Translations under genes and position numbers: made by a program
Shown: in pieces, positions 45,024 through 54,216 of the stretch
How the letters are laid out: each line of letters opens with the position of its first letter
How positions within the stretch are numbered: the first letter of the stretch is position 1
The notes under the pieces: model-generated
Database searches by the model: none
What the model was told of the DNA's origin: nothing
Seen by the model: only the letters and a program-made list of their open reading frames with translations
DNA from: an uncultured Roseovarius sp.
Lineage (GTDB): Bacteria > Pseudomonadota > Alphaproteobacteria > Rhodobacterales > Rhodobacteraceae
Assembly (NCBI GenBank): GCA_947503145.1
Contig: CANNCP010000014.1
Location: 1 to 61,874 of the forward strand
Direction of reading: 5' to 3'
Length of the DNA stretch: 61,874 nucleotides

Positions 45024-45452
45024 TCAGGTGATCGCGACCAGTTCAATCGCAAAGGTCAGATCCTTGCCCGCAAGGGCATGGTTGGCGTCCAGCGTCACGT
45101 GGTCGTCGGTCACCTCGACCACGGTGACCGGCATCGCCTGCCCGTCCGGCGTCTGAACCTGCAGTTGGGTGCCCAGATCCAGCGGGATATCTTCGGGGAT
45201 GCCCTCGCGCGGCACCTGCTGGAGTGCCGCCGGGTCGGGCTGACCATAAGCATTGTCAGCAGTCACCTCGACCACCTTCTTCTCGCCCGTGGTCATGCCG
45301 GGCAGCGCGGTGTCCAGTCCGGGGATGATCTGGCCCGAGCCAACTTCGAATTTCAGAGGATCGCGGCCTTCGCTGCTGTCAAAGACAGAGCCGTCTTGCA
45401 ACGTGCCGGTATAGTGAATGTGTACGGTATCGCCAGTTTTTACTTGCGTCAT
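45024..45452 (-). CDS. SlyD-type FKBP peptidyl-prolyl cis-trans isomerase
   Basis: A 142-residue cytoplasmic isomerase/chaperone. FKBP half HIHYTGTLQDGSVFDSSEGRDPLKFEVG (about 12-40) and GMTTGEKKVVEVTADNAYG, an inserted flap (VTVVEVTDDHVTLDANHALAGKDLTF) and a C-terminal FAIELVAIT strand. The His-rich metal tail of E. coli SlyD is absent. The frame extends upstream to 45869 but that part is antisense to a plus-strand gene; the ATG at 45452 is the start. Confidence 0.9.
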   Translation of the reverse strand: MTQVKTGDTVHIHYTGTLQDGSVFDSSEGRDPLKFEVGSGQIIPGLDTALPGMTTGEKKVVEVTADNAYGQPDPAALQQVPREGIPEDIPLDLGTQLQVQTPDGQAMPVTVVEVTDDHVTLDANHALAGKDLTFAIELVAIT

Positions 45453-45686
45453 GGTAGCTCCAGTCTTGGGGAATTTGCCTCGGCGCATGTGATATACACC
45501 CAAGGCGGGGTCGTCAGGAATGGACGAGGCCGCGCCGCACGCGGGTGCTCGTTTCTGATTCGCAAAACGGTAACGCGGCATTTCCCGGTTTGCAAACAGA
45601 CTGCGCGCACACGCTGGCCTGCACCTGAAACGACTTTTCCCGCCCGGCCATCCATGCAAGTCTGCCACCAACGCATGGAGGATCAA

Positions 45687-46373
45687 ATGACCATCACCAC
45701 CTGTATATTCGACGCCTATGGCACGCTCTTTGACGTGGCGGCCGCCGCCCGCACGGCTGCAGCCGAGCCGGGCCGCGCCGCCTTTGCCGCGCATTGGCCG
45801 AAAATCGCGCAGAACTGGCGGCTCAAACAGCTGCAATATACCTGGCTGCGCGCAGTCATGGACCGGCACACCGATTTCTGGCAGGTGACGCAGGATGGGC
45901 TGGACTGGGCGCTGGAGGCCGAAGGACTGGACGGTGATGCAGAGCTGCGCGAGCGGCTGTTGCAGCTCTACTGGGAACTGGAAGCCTTTGCCGAGGTACC
46001 CGCCATGCTGCGCACGCTCAAGGACGCGGGCCTGAACACGGCGATCCTGTCGAACGGCTCCCCCGACATGCTGGACGGCGCGGTGAAATCAGCCGCGTTG
46101 GACGGTCTGCTCGACGATGTGTTATCGGTCGAGGATGTGGGGATCTTCAAACCCGCCGAGGTGGTCTATGACATGGTCGGCAACCGTTTTGGATGCACCC
46201 GCACTGAGGTGCTGTTCGTGTCGTCAAACGGCTGGGATGTGGCGGCAGCGACGGGCTACGGTTTCAGGACGGCCTGGGTGAACCGCGCGTCCGAGCCGGT
46301 GGACCGCCTGCCCGCGCGCCCCGGACATATCTTTAACGATCTGACCGGCATCCCGGCACTGGCAGGCGTCTGA
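45687..46373 (+). CDS. Haloacid dehalogenase type II (HAD superfamily)
   Basis: A 228-residue hydrolase. Nucleophile Asp in CIFDAYGTLFD (about 9), motif II in AILSNGSPDML (about 122), motif III Lys in IFKPAEVVYDM (about 155) and motif IV in VSSNGWDVAAA (about 180). The SSNGWD motif is characteristic of L-2-haloacid dehalogenases, so it may remove halogen from 2-haloacids, although related phosphatases share the fold. GGAGGATCAA precedes the ATG. Overlaps the next gene by TGATG. Confidence 0.88.
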   Translation: MTITTCIFDAYGTLFDVAAAARTAAAEPGRAAFAAHWPKIAQNWRLKQLQYTWLRAVMDRHTDFWQVTQDGLDWALEAEGLDGDAELRERLLQLYWELEAFAEVPAMLRTLKDAGLNTAILSNGSPDMLDGAVKSAALDGLLDDVLSVEDVGIFKPAEVVYDMVGNRFGCTRTEVLFVSSNGWDVAAATGYGFRTAWVNRASEPVDRLPARPGHIFNDLTGIPALAGV

Positions 46374-47209
46374 TGCCTGCGTTTCAGGCCAAGGACGGGC
46401 TGACCCTGCATTACGAAGACGCAGGCGGCGGCCCACCTGTCCTGTGCCTTGCAGGCCTGACACGCAACAGCGCCGACTTCCAGTTTCTGCTGCCCTTCCT
46501 GTCCGACTTCCGGGTGATCCGGCCCGACTATCGCGGGCGCGGACAATCGAACCATGCCGACGATTACATGAGCTATTCCATCGCGCAGGAGGCGCAGGAC
46601 GTCATTACCCTGCTCGACCATCTGGGTCTGGAGCGCGTCACGATCATCGGCACATCGCGCGGGGGGCTGATCGCGATGTTGCTGGCCCATACGGCGCCCG
46701 AACGCCTGTGCGGCGTGATCTTGAACGATATCGGCCCCGAGATCGCGCCCACGGGCATCGAGCGGATCATGGACTATATCGGCAAGGCGCCGACCGCGCC
46801 CGACCTCGATACCGCCGCCGCCACGTTGCGCGCCGTCAATGCCGAGGCCTTTCCCGGCGTGACATTAAATCGCTGGCGCGTGCAGGCCGAGATGATGTTC
46901 CATGAAAAAACCGGCGGCGGCCTTGGCCTGCGCTATGACGCACGGCTGCGCGACGCGCTGGTGGGACAGGCCGGCGCTGGCCCCGCGCCCGACCTCTGGA
47001 CCCTATTCAAAGCGCTGGCGCAACTGCCGCTCACCGCCATTCGCGGCGCGAATTCCGATTTGCTGAGCGCCCAAACCTTTGCGAAGATGCAGCAGTGCGC
47101 GCCTGATATGCGCGTAGCAATCGTGCCCGATCGCGGCCACGTTCCCTTTCTCGACGAAGCCGAGTCACTGGCGGCGATCCACGCCCATCTGAAGGACCAC
47201 AGCACATGA
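46373..47209 (+). CDS. Alpha/beta hydrolase
   Basis: A 278-residue hydrolase. Oxyanion segment GGGPPVLCLAGLTRN (about 18), nucleophile Ser in IIGTSRGGLIAML (about 95) and catalytic His in VPDRGHVPFLDEA (about 255). Predicted esterase/lactonase or ring-cleavage product hydrolase; substrate unknown. Coupled to the dehalogenase before it and to the dehydratase after it (ATGA), so the three are translated together. Confidence 0.85.
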   Translation: MPAFQAKDGLTLHYEDAGGGPPVLCLAGLTRNSADFQFLLPFLSDFRVIRPDYRGRGQSNHADDYMSYSIAQEAQDVITLLDHLGLERVTIIGTSRGGLIAMLLAHTAPERLCGVILNDIGPEIAPTGIERIMDYIGKAPTAPDLDTAAATLRAVNAEAFPGVTLNRWRVQAEMMFHEKTGGGLGLRYDARLRDALVGQAGAGPAPDLWTLFKALAQLPLTAIRGANSDLLSAQTFAKMQQCAPDMRVAIVPDRGHVPFLDEAESLAAIHAHLKDHST

Positions 47210-48192
47210 GCAACATCGAAATGATCCGCGCCGCCGCACTCCGGCTGGAGGGACACGCGCGCCGCACGCCCATGCTCGGTTCGCCCTTCCTTGACGAGAT
47301 CGCCGGACGGCGCGTGCTGGTGAAACCCGAGTGCCTGCAACATACCGGCAGTTTCAAGTATCGCGGCGGGCGTTCTGCCGTCTCGGCCCTTGATACGGAT
47401 GTGCGTGCGCGCGGCGTCATCGCCTATTCCAGCGGCAACCACGCGCAGGGCGTGGCGCTGGCGGCGCGCGAATTTGGTGTGCCTGCGGTGATCATCATGC
47501 CAGCCGATGCGCCCCGGATGAAAATCGACAACACCCGCGCGCTGGGGGCCGAAGTCGTGCTGTATGACCGCGTGGGCGGTGAGGACCGCGAGGCGCTCGG
47601 TGACAGGTTGAAGGCCGAGCGCAACCTGACCCTGATCCGCCCCTATGACGAGCCACAGGTAATCGCGGGTCAAGGCACCACGGGTCTGGAGATCGCGGCA
47701 CAGGCCGCCGAAATGGGCGTGACACAGGGCGATGTGCTGGTCTGCTGCGGCGGTGGCGGGCTGACTGCCGGTATCGCCTTGGCGCTGGAGGCCGACGCAT
47801 CGGGCCTGCGCGCCCGTCCCTGCGAGCCGCAGGGCTTTGACGACACCAAACGCTCGCTCGCCTCTGGCCGGATCGAGACGAATGACACCCAGTCAGGCAA
47901 TATCTGCGATGCGATCCTGACACCTTCGCCGGGGCAAATCACCTTTCCGATCCTCTCGCGCCTCTGCGGTCCGGGCATTGCCGTTTCCGAGGACGAATGC
48001 TTGCACGCCATGGCGCTGGCCTTTCAACGGCTCAAGGTGGTGGCAGAACCCGGTGGCGCGGTGGCGCTTGCCGCAGCCCTCTTTCACCGCGACGAGATCG
48101 AGGGCGACGCGGTGATCTGCACCATCTCGGGCGGCAACGTCGATGCCGAGGTCTTTCAGCGCGCGCTCACCCTTCATGGCGGGGCTGCATGA
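47206..48192 (+). CDS. PLP-dependent threonine/serine dehydratase-like enzyme
   Basis: A 328-residue fold-type II PLP enzyme. The PLP Lys is in TGSFKYRGG (about 51), the substrate-binding SSGNHAQG (about 84), the phosphate-binding glycine loop CCGGGGLTAG (about 183) and a Ser near the pyridine nitrogen in ICTISGGNVD (about 308). No ACT domain, so it is the catabolic/short form (threonine or hydroxyaspartate dehydratase/racemase-like). The exact reaction is not determined. Confidence 0.88.
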   Translation: MSNIEMIRAAALRLEGHARRTPMLGSPFLDEIAGRRVLVKPECLQHTGSFKYRGGRSAVSALDTDVRARGVIAYSSGNHAQGVALAAREFGVPAVIIMPADAPRMKIDNTRALGAEVVLYDRVGGEDREALGDRLKAERNLTLIRPYDEPQVIAGQGTTGLEIAAQAAEMGVTQGDVLVCCGGGGLTAGIALALEADASGLRARPCEPQGFDDTKRSLASGRIETNDTQSGNICDAILTPSPGQITFPILSRLCGPGIAVSEDECLHAMALAFQRLKVVAEPGGAVALAAALFHRDEIEGDAVICTISGGNVDAEVFQRALTLHGGAA

Positions 48193-48239
48193 CCGACGCC
48201 ACCATCGCCTATTTCCTTTGGCGCGCGGGACACCTGTGA
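48189..48239 (+). CDS. Tiny overlapping ORF, 16 codons
   Basis: An ATG overlaps the dehydratase stop (ATGA) and reads MTDATIAYFLWRAGHL then stop. It could be an accidental reading or a remnant of a gene lost from the operon. No ribosome site beyond coupling. Confidence 0.2.
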   Translation: MTDATIAYFLWRAGHL

Positions 48240-48377
48240 TCCCGTGGCCACCCTGACACCGTCGCGCCCCCTGAGCCAAACCTCAACAACCAACAGGCCC
48301 GTGGCCTTGCCGCTTTCACGCTTGCAGCGACGCCCGATTCCGGTTCAGGCTGCGAAGCACAGATCATGGGAGGGATC

Positions 48378-49469
48378 ATGCAGACCATCAAAGCTGCCGT
48401 GTGCCACGCCTTCGGCACCCCTCTCGTGATCGAGGACGTGCAACTGCGCGCGCCCGAAATGGGCGAAGTGCAGGTGGAACTCTCTGCCGTCGCCATCTGC
48501 CACTCGGACATCTCCTTTATCGACGGGGCCTGGGGCGGCTCGCTGCCTGCGGTCTACGGCCACGAGGCCGCCGGGCGCATCAGCGCGGTCGGGGCGGGTG
48601 TTGTCGGGTTCAAACCAGGCGATCCGGTGCTGGTCACGCTGATCCGCGCCTGCGGCCAATGCGCCAGTTGCGGCAGCGGCAAGCCCAATTCCTGCCAGAC
48701 ACCCTATGACGGCGACCTTGGCCCCCTGCAAACAGCCGATGGCAGCAAGCTGCATCAGGCCATGGCCTGCGGCGCCTTCGCCGAAAAGGTCGTCGTGGAT
48801 CAGAGCCAGATCGCGCATATCCCGGCGGACATGGCAATGGATTCCGCCTGCCTGCTCAGTTGCGGGGTGATCACCGGCGTCGGTGCGGTGGTCAACGTGG
48901 CACAACTGCGTGCGGGGCAGGATGTGGTGGTGATCGGTGCGGGTGGTGTTGGCCTCAATGCCATTCAGGGCGCGCGCATCGCAGGTGCGCGACGGATCGT
49001 CGCCGTCGACATGACAGAGCAAAAGCTGGAGATCGCGCGCAGCTTTGGCGCCACCGACGGCGTGCTGGCCACCAGCGACAAGCCGTGGCGCGCCGCCAAG
49101 GCCGCGATGGGGCGCGGCGCGGATGCGGTCGTCGTTTCGGTGGGCGCGATCCCGGTTTACGATCAGGCACCCAGATACCTCGCCACAGGCGGGCGGATCA
49201 TCATGATGGGCATGCCCCATGTCGGCGCCGAGGCACGTTATGAGCCGGTCAATTTTGCCGCCGCCAGCCAGGCCATGCTCGGCTCCAAGATGGGCGACAC
49301 GGTGCTGCGGCGCGATATCCCGTGGATGATCGACCTCTATCAGCAGGGTCGGCTGAAGCTGGACGAACTGATTTCCGGCTACTGGCGGCTAGACCAGATC
49401 AACGAAGCAATCGCCGACACCAAGGCCGGCCGCGCCAGCCGCAACGTGATTCTTTTCGACCGCACCTGA
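48378..49469 (+). CDS. Zinc-dependent alcohol dehydrogenase
   Basis: A 363-residue MDR of the class III-like type. Catalytic zinc ligands Cys in AICHSDISF (about 37) and His-Glu in YGHEAAG (about 58). Structural zinc Cys cluster in RACGQCASCGSGKPNSC (about 86-102). Rossmann motif VVIGAGGVGLNAIQ (about 185). AGGGATC precedes the ATG at 48378; the ATG 12 bp earlier lacks a ribosome site. Substrate is an alcohol or aldehyde of unknown identity; may be part of the metabolic run with its neighbours. Confidence 0.9.
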   Translation: MQTIKAAVCHAFGTPLVIEDVQLRAPEMGEVQVELSAVAICHSDISFIDGAWGGSLPAVYGHEAAGRISAVGAGVVGFKPGDPVLVTLIRACGQCASCGSGKPNSCQTPYDGDLGPLQTADGSKLHQAMACGAFAEKVVVDQSQIAHIPADMAMDSACLLSCGVITGVGAVVNVAQLRAGQDVVVIGAGGVGLNAIQGARIAGARRIVAVDMTEQKLEIARSFGATDGVLATSDKPWRAAKAAMGRGADAVVVSVGAIPVYDQAPRYLATGGRIIMMGMPHVGAEARYEPVNFAAASQAMLGSKMGDTVLRRDIPWMIDLYQQGRLKLDELISGYWRLDQINEAIADTKAGRASRNVILFDRT

Positions 49470-49726
49470 CCGCCCCCTCGCTTCCCCGGTTGCAGGACCC
49501 GGTATGCCTGACGCCGCACTCGCGCTCCAACGTGGCGGTATTGCGCGACAGGCCCGGCACGCATCAAGCCTATGCAAAGCCACACCAGAGCCATACGCAG
49601 CTAATACATGATTTTCCTCTATTTTTCCGCGCTCTGTCCCTCTCTCTCGCCCGCAGCGCCGCATTTCCCTCTTGTCAGCGTTCCGCCGCCGCGCCACCCT
49701 TGCTGCGACAAACTGGAGCCACCTGC

Positions 49727-50959
49727 ATGAAGCTGCAAGACCTCGACATCATCGTGACCGCTCCCCCGTCGCCGGGCTGGGGTGGGCGCTACTGGATCCT
49801 CGTCAAAGTCACGACCGATGACGGTATCACCGGCTGGGGCGAATGCTATGCATCCTCGGTCGGCCCACAGGCCATGCGCGCGGTGATCGAGGACGTGTTC
49901 ACGCGGCACATGCAGGGCGAAAGCCCTGAAAACATCGAACTCATGTTTCGCCGGGCCTATTCCTCGGGCTTTACCCAGCGCCCTGATCTGACCGTCATGG
50001 GCGCGTTTTCGGGGCTGGAAATCGCCTGTTGGGATATTCTGGGCAAGGCGCGTGAGCGACCCGTTTACGCCCTGCTGGGCGGGCAGATGAATGACCGCAT
50101 TCGCGCCTACAGCTATCTCTATCCCCTGCCCCACCACGATCTGAACGTCTTCTGGTCCTCGCCCGAAATGGCCGCCGAAAGCGCGGTGGCGCTGGTGGAT
50201 CAGGGCTATACAGCCGTCAAATTCGACCCCGCAGGTCCCTACACGATGCGCGGTGGCCACATGCCCAGCCTGATGGATATCGACCTGTCCGTCGCATTCT
50301 GCAAAGCCATTCGCCAGGCTGTTGAAAACAAATCAGATCTGCTCTTTGGCACCCATGGTCAGTTCACCGTTGCGGGTGCGATACGCCTTGGCCGTGCCAT
50401 CGCCCCCTATGACCCGCTGTGGTACGAGGAGCCGGTGCCGCCCGATAATGTCGGCGCGCTGGCAAAAGTCGCCGCCGCCACCGGCATTCCCATCGCCACC
50501 GGCGAACGGCTGACCACCAAGGCCGAGTTCGCCCCCGCCCTGCGCGATGGCAGCGTGAGCATCCTGCAACCCGCACTCGGGCGCGCGGGCGGCATTTGGG
50601 AGACGAAAAAGATCGCAGCCATCGCCGAGGCCTATAACGCACAGATGGCGCCGCATCTTTATGCCGGGCCTGTGGAATGGGCGGCGAATGTTCACCTCGC
50701 TGCATCCATCCCCAATATCCTTATGGCCGAGACGATCGAGACACCGTTTCATGCAGCCCTCATCCGAAACAGCATCAAGATCGAAAACGGCTATATCATC
50801 CCGCCCACCACGCCGGGGCTCGGCATCGAGGTGGATGAAGCATTGGCCCGCGCCCATCCCTATTCCGGTAGCGGACTGCACCTGGAAATGCAGCAAGACC
50901 CCTGCAACTATCACCAAGGCAACGCCTTTACCGGCGGCGCGCCACCCAAGGAGGGCTAA
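49727..50959 (+). CDS. Enolase-superfamily dehydratase (mandelate racemase/muconate lactonising type)
   Basis: A 410-residue enzyme. N-terminal capping domain (WGGRYWILVKVTTDDGITGWGE) and TIM barrel with putative catalytic KxD in AVKFDPAGPY (about 163). Metal ligands are near LLFGTHGQF (about 208), LWYEEPVPP (about 233) and IATGERLT (about 260). His in MAPHLYAGP (about 310) fits an acid-sugar dehydratase. The C terminus PPTTPGLGIEVDE is of the gluconate/galactonate dehydratase group. CTGGAG precedes the ATG. Substrate class only is predicted. Confidence 0.88.
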   Translation: MKLQDLDIIVTAPPSPGWGGRYWILVKVTTDDGITGWGECYASSVGPQAMRAVIEDVFTRHMQGESPENIELMFRRAYSSGFTQRPDLTVMGAFSGLEIACWDILGKARERPVYALLGGQMNDRIRAYSYLYPLPHHDLNVFWSSPEMAAESAVALVDQGYTAVKFDPAGPYTMRGGHMPSLMDIDLSVAFCKAIRQAVENKSDLLFGTHGQFTVAGAIRLGRAIAPYDPLWYEEPVPPDNVGALAKVAAATGIPIATGERLTTKAEFAPALRDGSVSILQPALGRAGGIWETKKIAAIAEAYNAQMAPHLYAGPVEWAANVHLAASIPNILMAETIETPFHAALIRNSIKIENGYIIPPTTPGLGIEVDEALARAHPYSGSGLHLEMQQDPCNYHQGNAFTGGAPPKEG

Positions 50960-51008
50960 GCAGCGACCTTCCTTGAGGGAAAATCAAAGGACTTTAGGAA
51001 TACCGGTC

Positions 51009-51431
51009 TCAGGCCACCTGGCGCGGCACCGGAAACAGCAGATCATAGACCCAGTTGAACACGAATGCATAGACGAGGTAGAAGACCGCGAACGAGATAT
51101 CGAGCACGAAAGCATCCCACACCGAGATCCCCAGATACCACGCGATGAAGGGAAGCAATACGATCAGCAACCCCACCTCGAACAGCACCGCGTGCAGGAT
51201 GCGAATCGCGAAAGTCTTGGCAACCTGCCCTCTGAACCGCATCATCGTGTGATCAAAAAGGATGTTGTAGAGGTAGTTCCACAGCGTCGCGAGCGTGGCA
51301 CTGACCACCGAGACAACACTGACATCATCCATTGGCAGACCAAAGAGCAGCGACGCGCCCGGAATGGCCATCATCAAGGCTATGATTTCAAATGACAGCG
51401 CGTGGCGTATCCGGTCTGCGGTGCTGCGCAT
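51009..51431 (-). CDS. PACE-family small multidrug/biocide transporter
   Basis: A 140-residue inner-membrane protein made of two repeated two-helix (BTP) domains: RIRHALSFEIIALMMAIPGASLLFG / WNYLYNILFDHTM and RILHAVLFEVGLLIVLLPFIAWYLG / FNWVYDLLFP. The WNYxYNxxFD pattern is diagnostic of proteobacterial antimicrobial compound efflux proteins. AAGGAAG precedes the ATG at 51431; a TTG 18 bp earlier is less likely. Confidence 0.9.
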   Translation of the reverse strand: MRSTADRIRHALSFEIIALMMAIPGASLLFGLPMDDVSVVSVVSATLATLWNYLYNILFDHTMMRFRGQVAKTFAIRILHAVLFEVGLLIVLLPFIAWYLGISVWDAFVLDISFAVFYLVYAFVFNWVYDLLFPVPRQVA

Positions 51432-51553
51432 GGCGTATCTTCCTTGCAAACGCCGGGTCGTCCCGGCACATCGCCCCGAATGAGGGGGGAGGTCGTCCTC
51501 GCTTGCCCTTGCCTATACCGATCCGAGGACGGCCCGCAAGGGCCGGAAACGGG

Positions 51554-52483
51554 TCACGGCAGAACGCCCATCCAGCCCCATGCGCTGAGGATCGACAGCG
51601 CCGTGCCGATCAGCACCGCTGAGGCGGCAACGCGTTTGGCCCGGCCGTACATATTGGCAAAAATATAGGCATTTGCCCCCGGCGCCATCGCCGCTGTCAG
51701 AACCGCCGAGCGCATCTGGGCATCGTCCAGCACGAATGCGCCACCCAACATCCGCGTGATCAGCGGGTGCGCCACCAGCGCGACCAGACAGATAAAGGCG
51801 ATCACCCGCAGATCGCCCTCGGGCCGGTACTGCGCCAGCACCCCGCCCAGACCAAACAGCGCCGCAGGCAGCGCCGCGCGCGCAATCAGGTCAAACCCGT
51901 TCTGCACCGTCACCGGCAATGTCAGCCCGGTTATGTTGACCAGCAGGCCAAGGCCGATCCCGATGATCAGCGCATTGGTGAACATCGCCCTGAAGACGCG
52001 CCGCACCACTTCTGCACCTGCCGCGCCGCGCGCGCGGGTGATCTCCATCACCGAGATGCCCACACCGTAGCAGAACGGCGAATGCAGCGCGATGATCGCA
52101 TAGTTCGCCGTCAGCGCATCAGGGCCATAAGCCTGTTCGGTCAACGGCAGCCCCAGCAGAACCGAATTCGAGAACAGACAGCAGAACCCGATGACAATGG
52201 AATCCTCCCACGGACGGCCAAAGATCAGCCGCGCGCCGAAAAGACCGATCACGAACCCCGCAAGCGCCCCGGCATAGAAGCTCAGCAACAATCCGGCGTC
52301 GAAACCCTGCCCCAGATCAAGCCGCGCCAGCGCCATGAACAGCAGGCAGGGAATGGCGAAATCCTGCGCGAACCGCATCAGCCCGTCGACACCCGCCTGG
52401 GAAAACCATTTCAGCCAGACTGCCAGATAGCCCGCGCCGATCACTACAAAGACCGGCAGGATCACATCGAGCAGCGCCTGCAT
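51554..52483 (-). CDS. AEC-family transporter
   Basis: A 309-residue protein with about ten membrane segments in the auxin-efflux-carrier/malonate-type arrangement: VILPVFVVIGAGYLAVWLKW, FAIPCLLFMALAR, FVIGLFGARLIFGR, GFCCLFSNSVLLGLPLT and a C-terminal AMAPGANAYIFANMYGRA. Likely a carboxylate or small-organic-acid transporter; substrate unknown. It ends a run of minus-strand genes. Confidence 0.9.
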   Translation of the reverse strand: MQALLDVILPVFVVIGAGYLAVWLKWFSQAGVDGLMRFAQDFAIPCLLFMALARLDLGQGFDAGLLLSFYAGALAGFVIGLFGARLIFGRPWEDSIVIGFCCLFSNSVLLGLPLTEQAYGPDALTANYAIIALHSPFCYGVGISVMEITRARGAAGAEVVRRVFRAMFTNALIIGIGLGLLVNITGLTLPVTVQNGFDLIARAALPAALFGLGGVLAQYRPEGDLRVIAFICLVALVAHPLITRMLGGAFVLDDAQMRSAVLTAAMAPGANAYIFANMYGRAKRVAASAVLIGTALSILSAWGWMGVLP

Positions 52484-52487
52484 GCGT

Positions 52488-53285
52488 CTAGATTTCGTAG
52501 TTCAGCATCAGCCCGTCATAGGCCGGGATGATATGTTCAGGCAGTTCCTGCTGCAGCGTGCGATAGTCCATGTCGATATGCATGTTGGTGATGACCGCAC
52601 GGCGGGGCTGCGCACGTTCGATCCATTTCAACGTGTTTTCCAGATGCGAATGCGTCGGATGCGGCGTCCGGCGCAGCGCATCGACAATCCAGCAGTCAAG
52701 CCCGTCGAGCACCGGCCAGATATCCTCGGGGATGTCCGCCACATCCGGCAGATAGGCCACATCACCGATACGGAACCCCAGCGCTTCAATGGCGCCATGC
52801 CCGACGGTAAAGGGGGTCAGCGTGATTGCCCCGCCGGCACCCTCGATGGTTACATCGCCGTTGATCGTGTGCATGTTCAGGATCGGCGGATAAGGCGAGG
52901 TATCGGGCTGTACAAAGGCGTAACCGAACCGCGCATAAAGGGCGTTTTGTGTGTCGCCATCGGCCCAGACCGGCAGCCGCTCTTTCGTGTTGAATACGAT
53001 CATGCGCAAGTCATCGATCCCGTGCACGTGATCGGCATGGCTGTGGGTGAACAGCACCGCATCCAACTCGCCCACCCCGGCATCCAGCAGCTGCGCGCGC
53101 AGATCCGGCGATGTGTCGATCAGCACCCGCGTGATGCCCTCCGCACCCTCCTGTTCGATCAACATCGAACAGCGGCGGCGCGCATTGCGCGGCTCATTCG
53201 GGTCGCAATCGCCCCAATGTCCGCCCAGACGCGGCACGCCGCCCGATGATCCGCAGCCCAGGATGATGAAACGCCGCTCTGCCAT
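52488..53285 (-). CDS. MBL-fold metallo-hydrolase (PhnP-like)
   Basis: A 265-residue metallo-beta-lactamase-fold hydrolase. N terminus RFIILGCGSSGGVPRLGG is PhnP-like. Metal motif TFTHSHADHVHG reads FTHSHADHVHGIDD (about 82-95) and later His in TVGHGAIEA and NMHIDMDY supply further ligands. Probably hydrolyses a cyclic phosphodiester (PhnP-like) although no phn genes are near. The ATG shares an A with the tatD stop (TGATG). Confidence 0.88.
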   Translation of the reverse strand: MAERRFIILGCGSSGGVPRLGGHWGDCDPNEPRNARRRCSMLIEQEGAEGITRVLIDTSPDLRAQLLDAGVGELDAVLFTHSHADHVHGIDDLRMIVFNTKERLPVWADGDTQNALYARFGYAFVQPDTSPYPPILNMHTINGDVTIEGAGGAITLTPFTVGHGAIEALGFRIGDVAYLPDVADIPEDIWPVLDGLDCWIVDALRRTPHPTHSHLENTLKWIERAQPRRAVITNMHIDMDYRTLQQELPEHIIPAYDGLMLNYEI

Positions 53286-54091
53286 CACGCCGCAACCTCG
53301 TATTGCGCCGCTTTCCAGAACAGGCGGTCGAAATTGGCCTGTGTCTGCGCGGCAAAATCTGGCCAGTCCATGCCGAAGGTTTCTGCACCGACCTTGGCCG
53401 TATGCACCGTATAGGCCGGCTCGTTGCGTTTGCCCCGAAAGGGCGGCGGCGCAAGGTATGGCGCATCGGTCTCAAGCAGGATGCGGTCCGCCGGGGCTGC
53501 GGCAAAGATATCGCGCAGGTCCTGGCTCTTGGGGAAGGCGGCAATGCCGGACATCGACAGGTAGAACCCCAGATCAAGCGCCATGCGCGCCAATCCGGCG
53601 CCAGAGGAAAAGCAGTGCATCACGCAACTATAGGCACCATTGGCGTGCTCTTCGCGCAGGATACGGGCCATGTCCTCATCCGCCGCCCGCGCATGAATGA
53701 TCAGCGGCAGTCCGGTCTCGCGCGCCGCTGCGATATGGATGCGCAGACTGGTCTGCTGTACCTCGGCGCTTTCTGAGGTGTAATGATAATCAAGACCGGT
53801 CTCGCCGATGCCGACGAACTTGGGGTGGCGCGCAAGGGCTGTCAGCTCATCGACGCTGGCCAGCGGCTCGTCCGCAGCACTCATCGGATGCGTGCCTGCA
53901 GCATAAAAAACCGGCGCGTGGGCCTCGGCGATGGCGCGCACCTGCGGCTCCAGCCGCAGCCGGGTGCAGATCGTGACCATGCGTGTGACGCCTGCCGCCA
54001 CAGCGCGTGCAATAACGGCGTCCCGCTCCGCATCGAAATCGGGGAAATCCAGGTGGCAATGGCTGTCGGTGATCTGGGTGGTCTGGGTCAT
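53285..54091 (-). CDS. TatD-family metal-dependent DNase
   Basis: A 268-residue TIM-barrel hydrolase. First metal motif ITDSHCHLDF (about 8-16), GETGLDYHY (about 95), IIHARAADED (about 134) and MHCFSSGA (about 162), LLETDAPYLAPPPFRGKRNEP (about 210) are all conserved. The ATG at 54091 gives the expected N terminus; the frame extends further up without support. Confidence 0.93.
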   Translation of the reverse strand: MTQTTQITDSHCHLDFPDFDAERDAVIARAVAAGVTRMVTICTRLRLEPQVRAIAEAHAPVFYAAGTHPMSAADEPLASVDELTALARHPKFVGIGETGLDYHYTSESAEVQQTSLRIHIAAARETGLPLIIHARAADEDMARILREEHANGAYSCVMHCFSSGAGLARMALDLGFYLSMSGIAAFPKSQDLRDIFAAAPADRILLETDAPYLAPPPFRGKRNEPAYTVHTAKVGAETFGMDWPDFAAQTQANFDRLFWKAAQYEVAA

Positions 54092-54165
54092 GCGCGCCTT
54101 ATCAAGCCTTTTGCGTTTTTCTTGAATCAGGGAAAGCGGAAAAGGCCCACGCCCCATCAACATTG

Positions 54166-54216
54166 TAGGCGTTTTGCATTTAATCTGTAACACCGATTAG
54201 ATGCAAAACGCTTTAG
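54166..54216. repeat. Dispersed palindromic element, copy D (overlaps holB stop)
   Basis: GGCGTTTTGCATTTAATC and the inverted GATTAGATGCAAAACGCTTT form a nearly perfect hairpin of about 20 bp around TGTAACACC. It lies between tatD and holB and includes the holB stop codon (54213-54215). TA lies at both outer ends. It may double as a transcription terminator or mRNA-end stabiliser. Confidence 0.65.
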
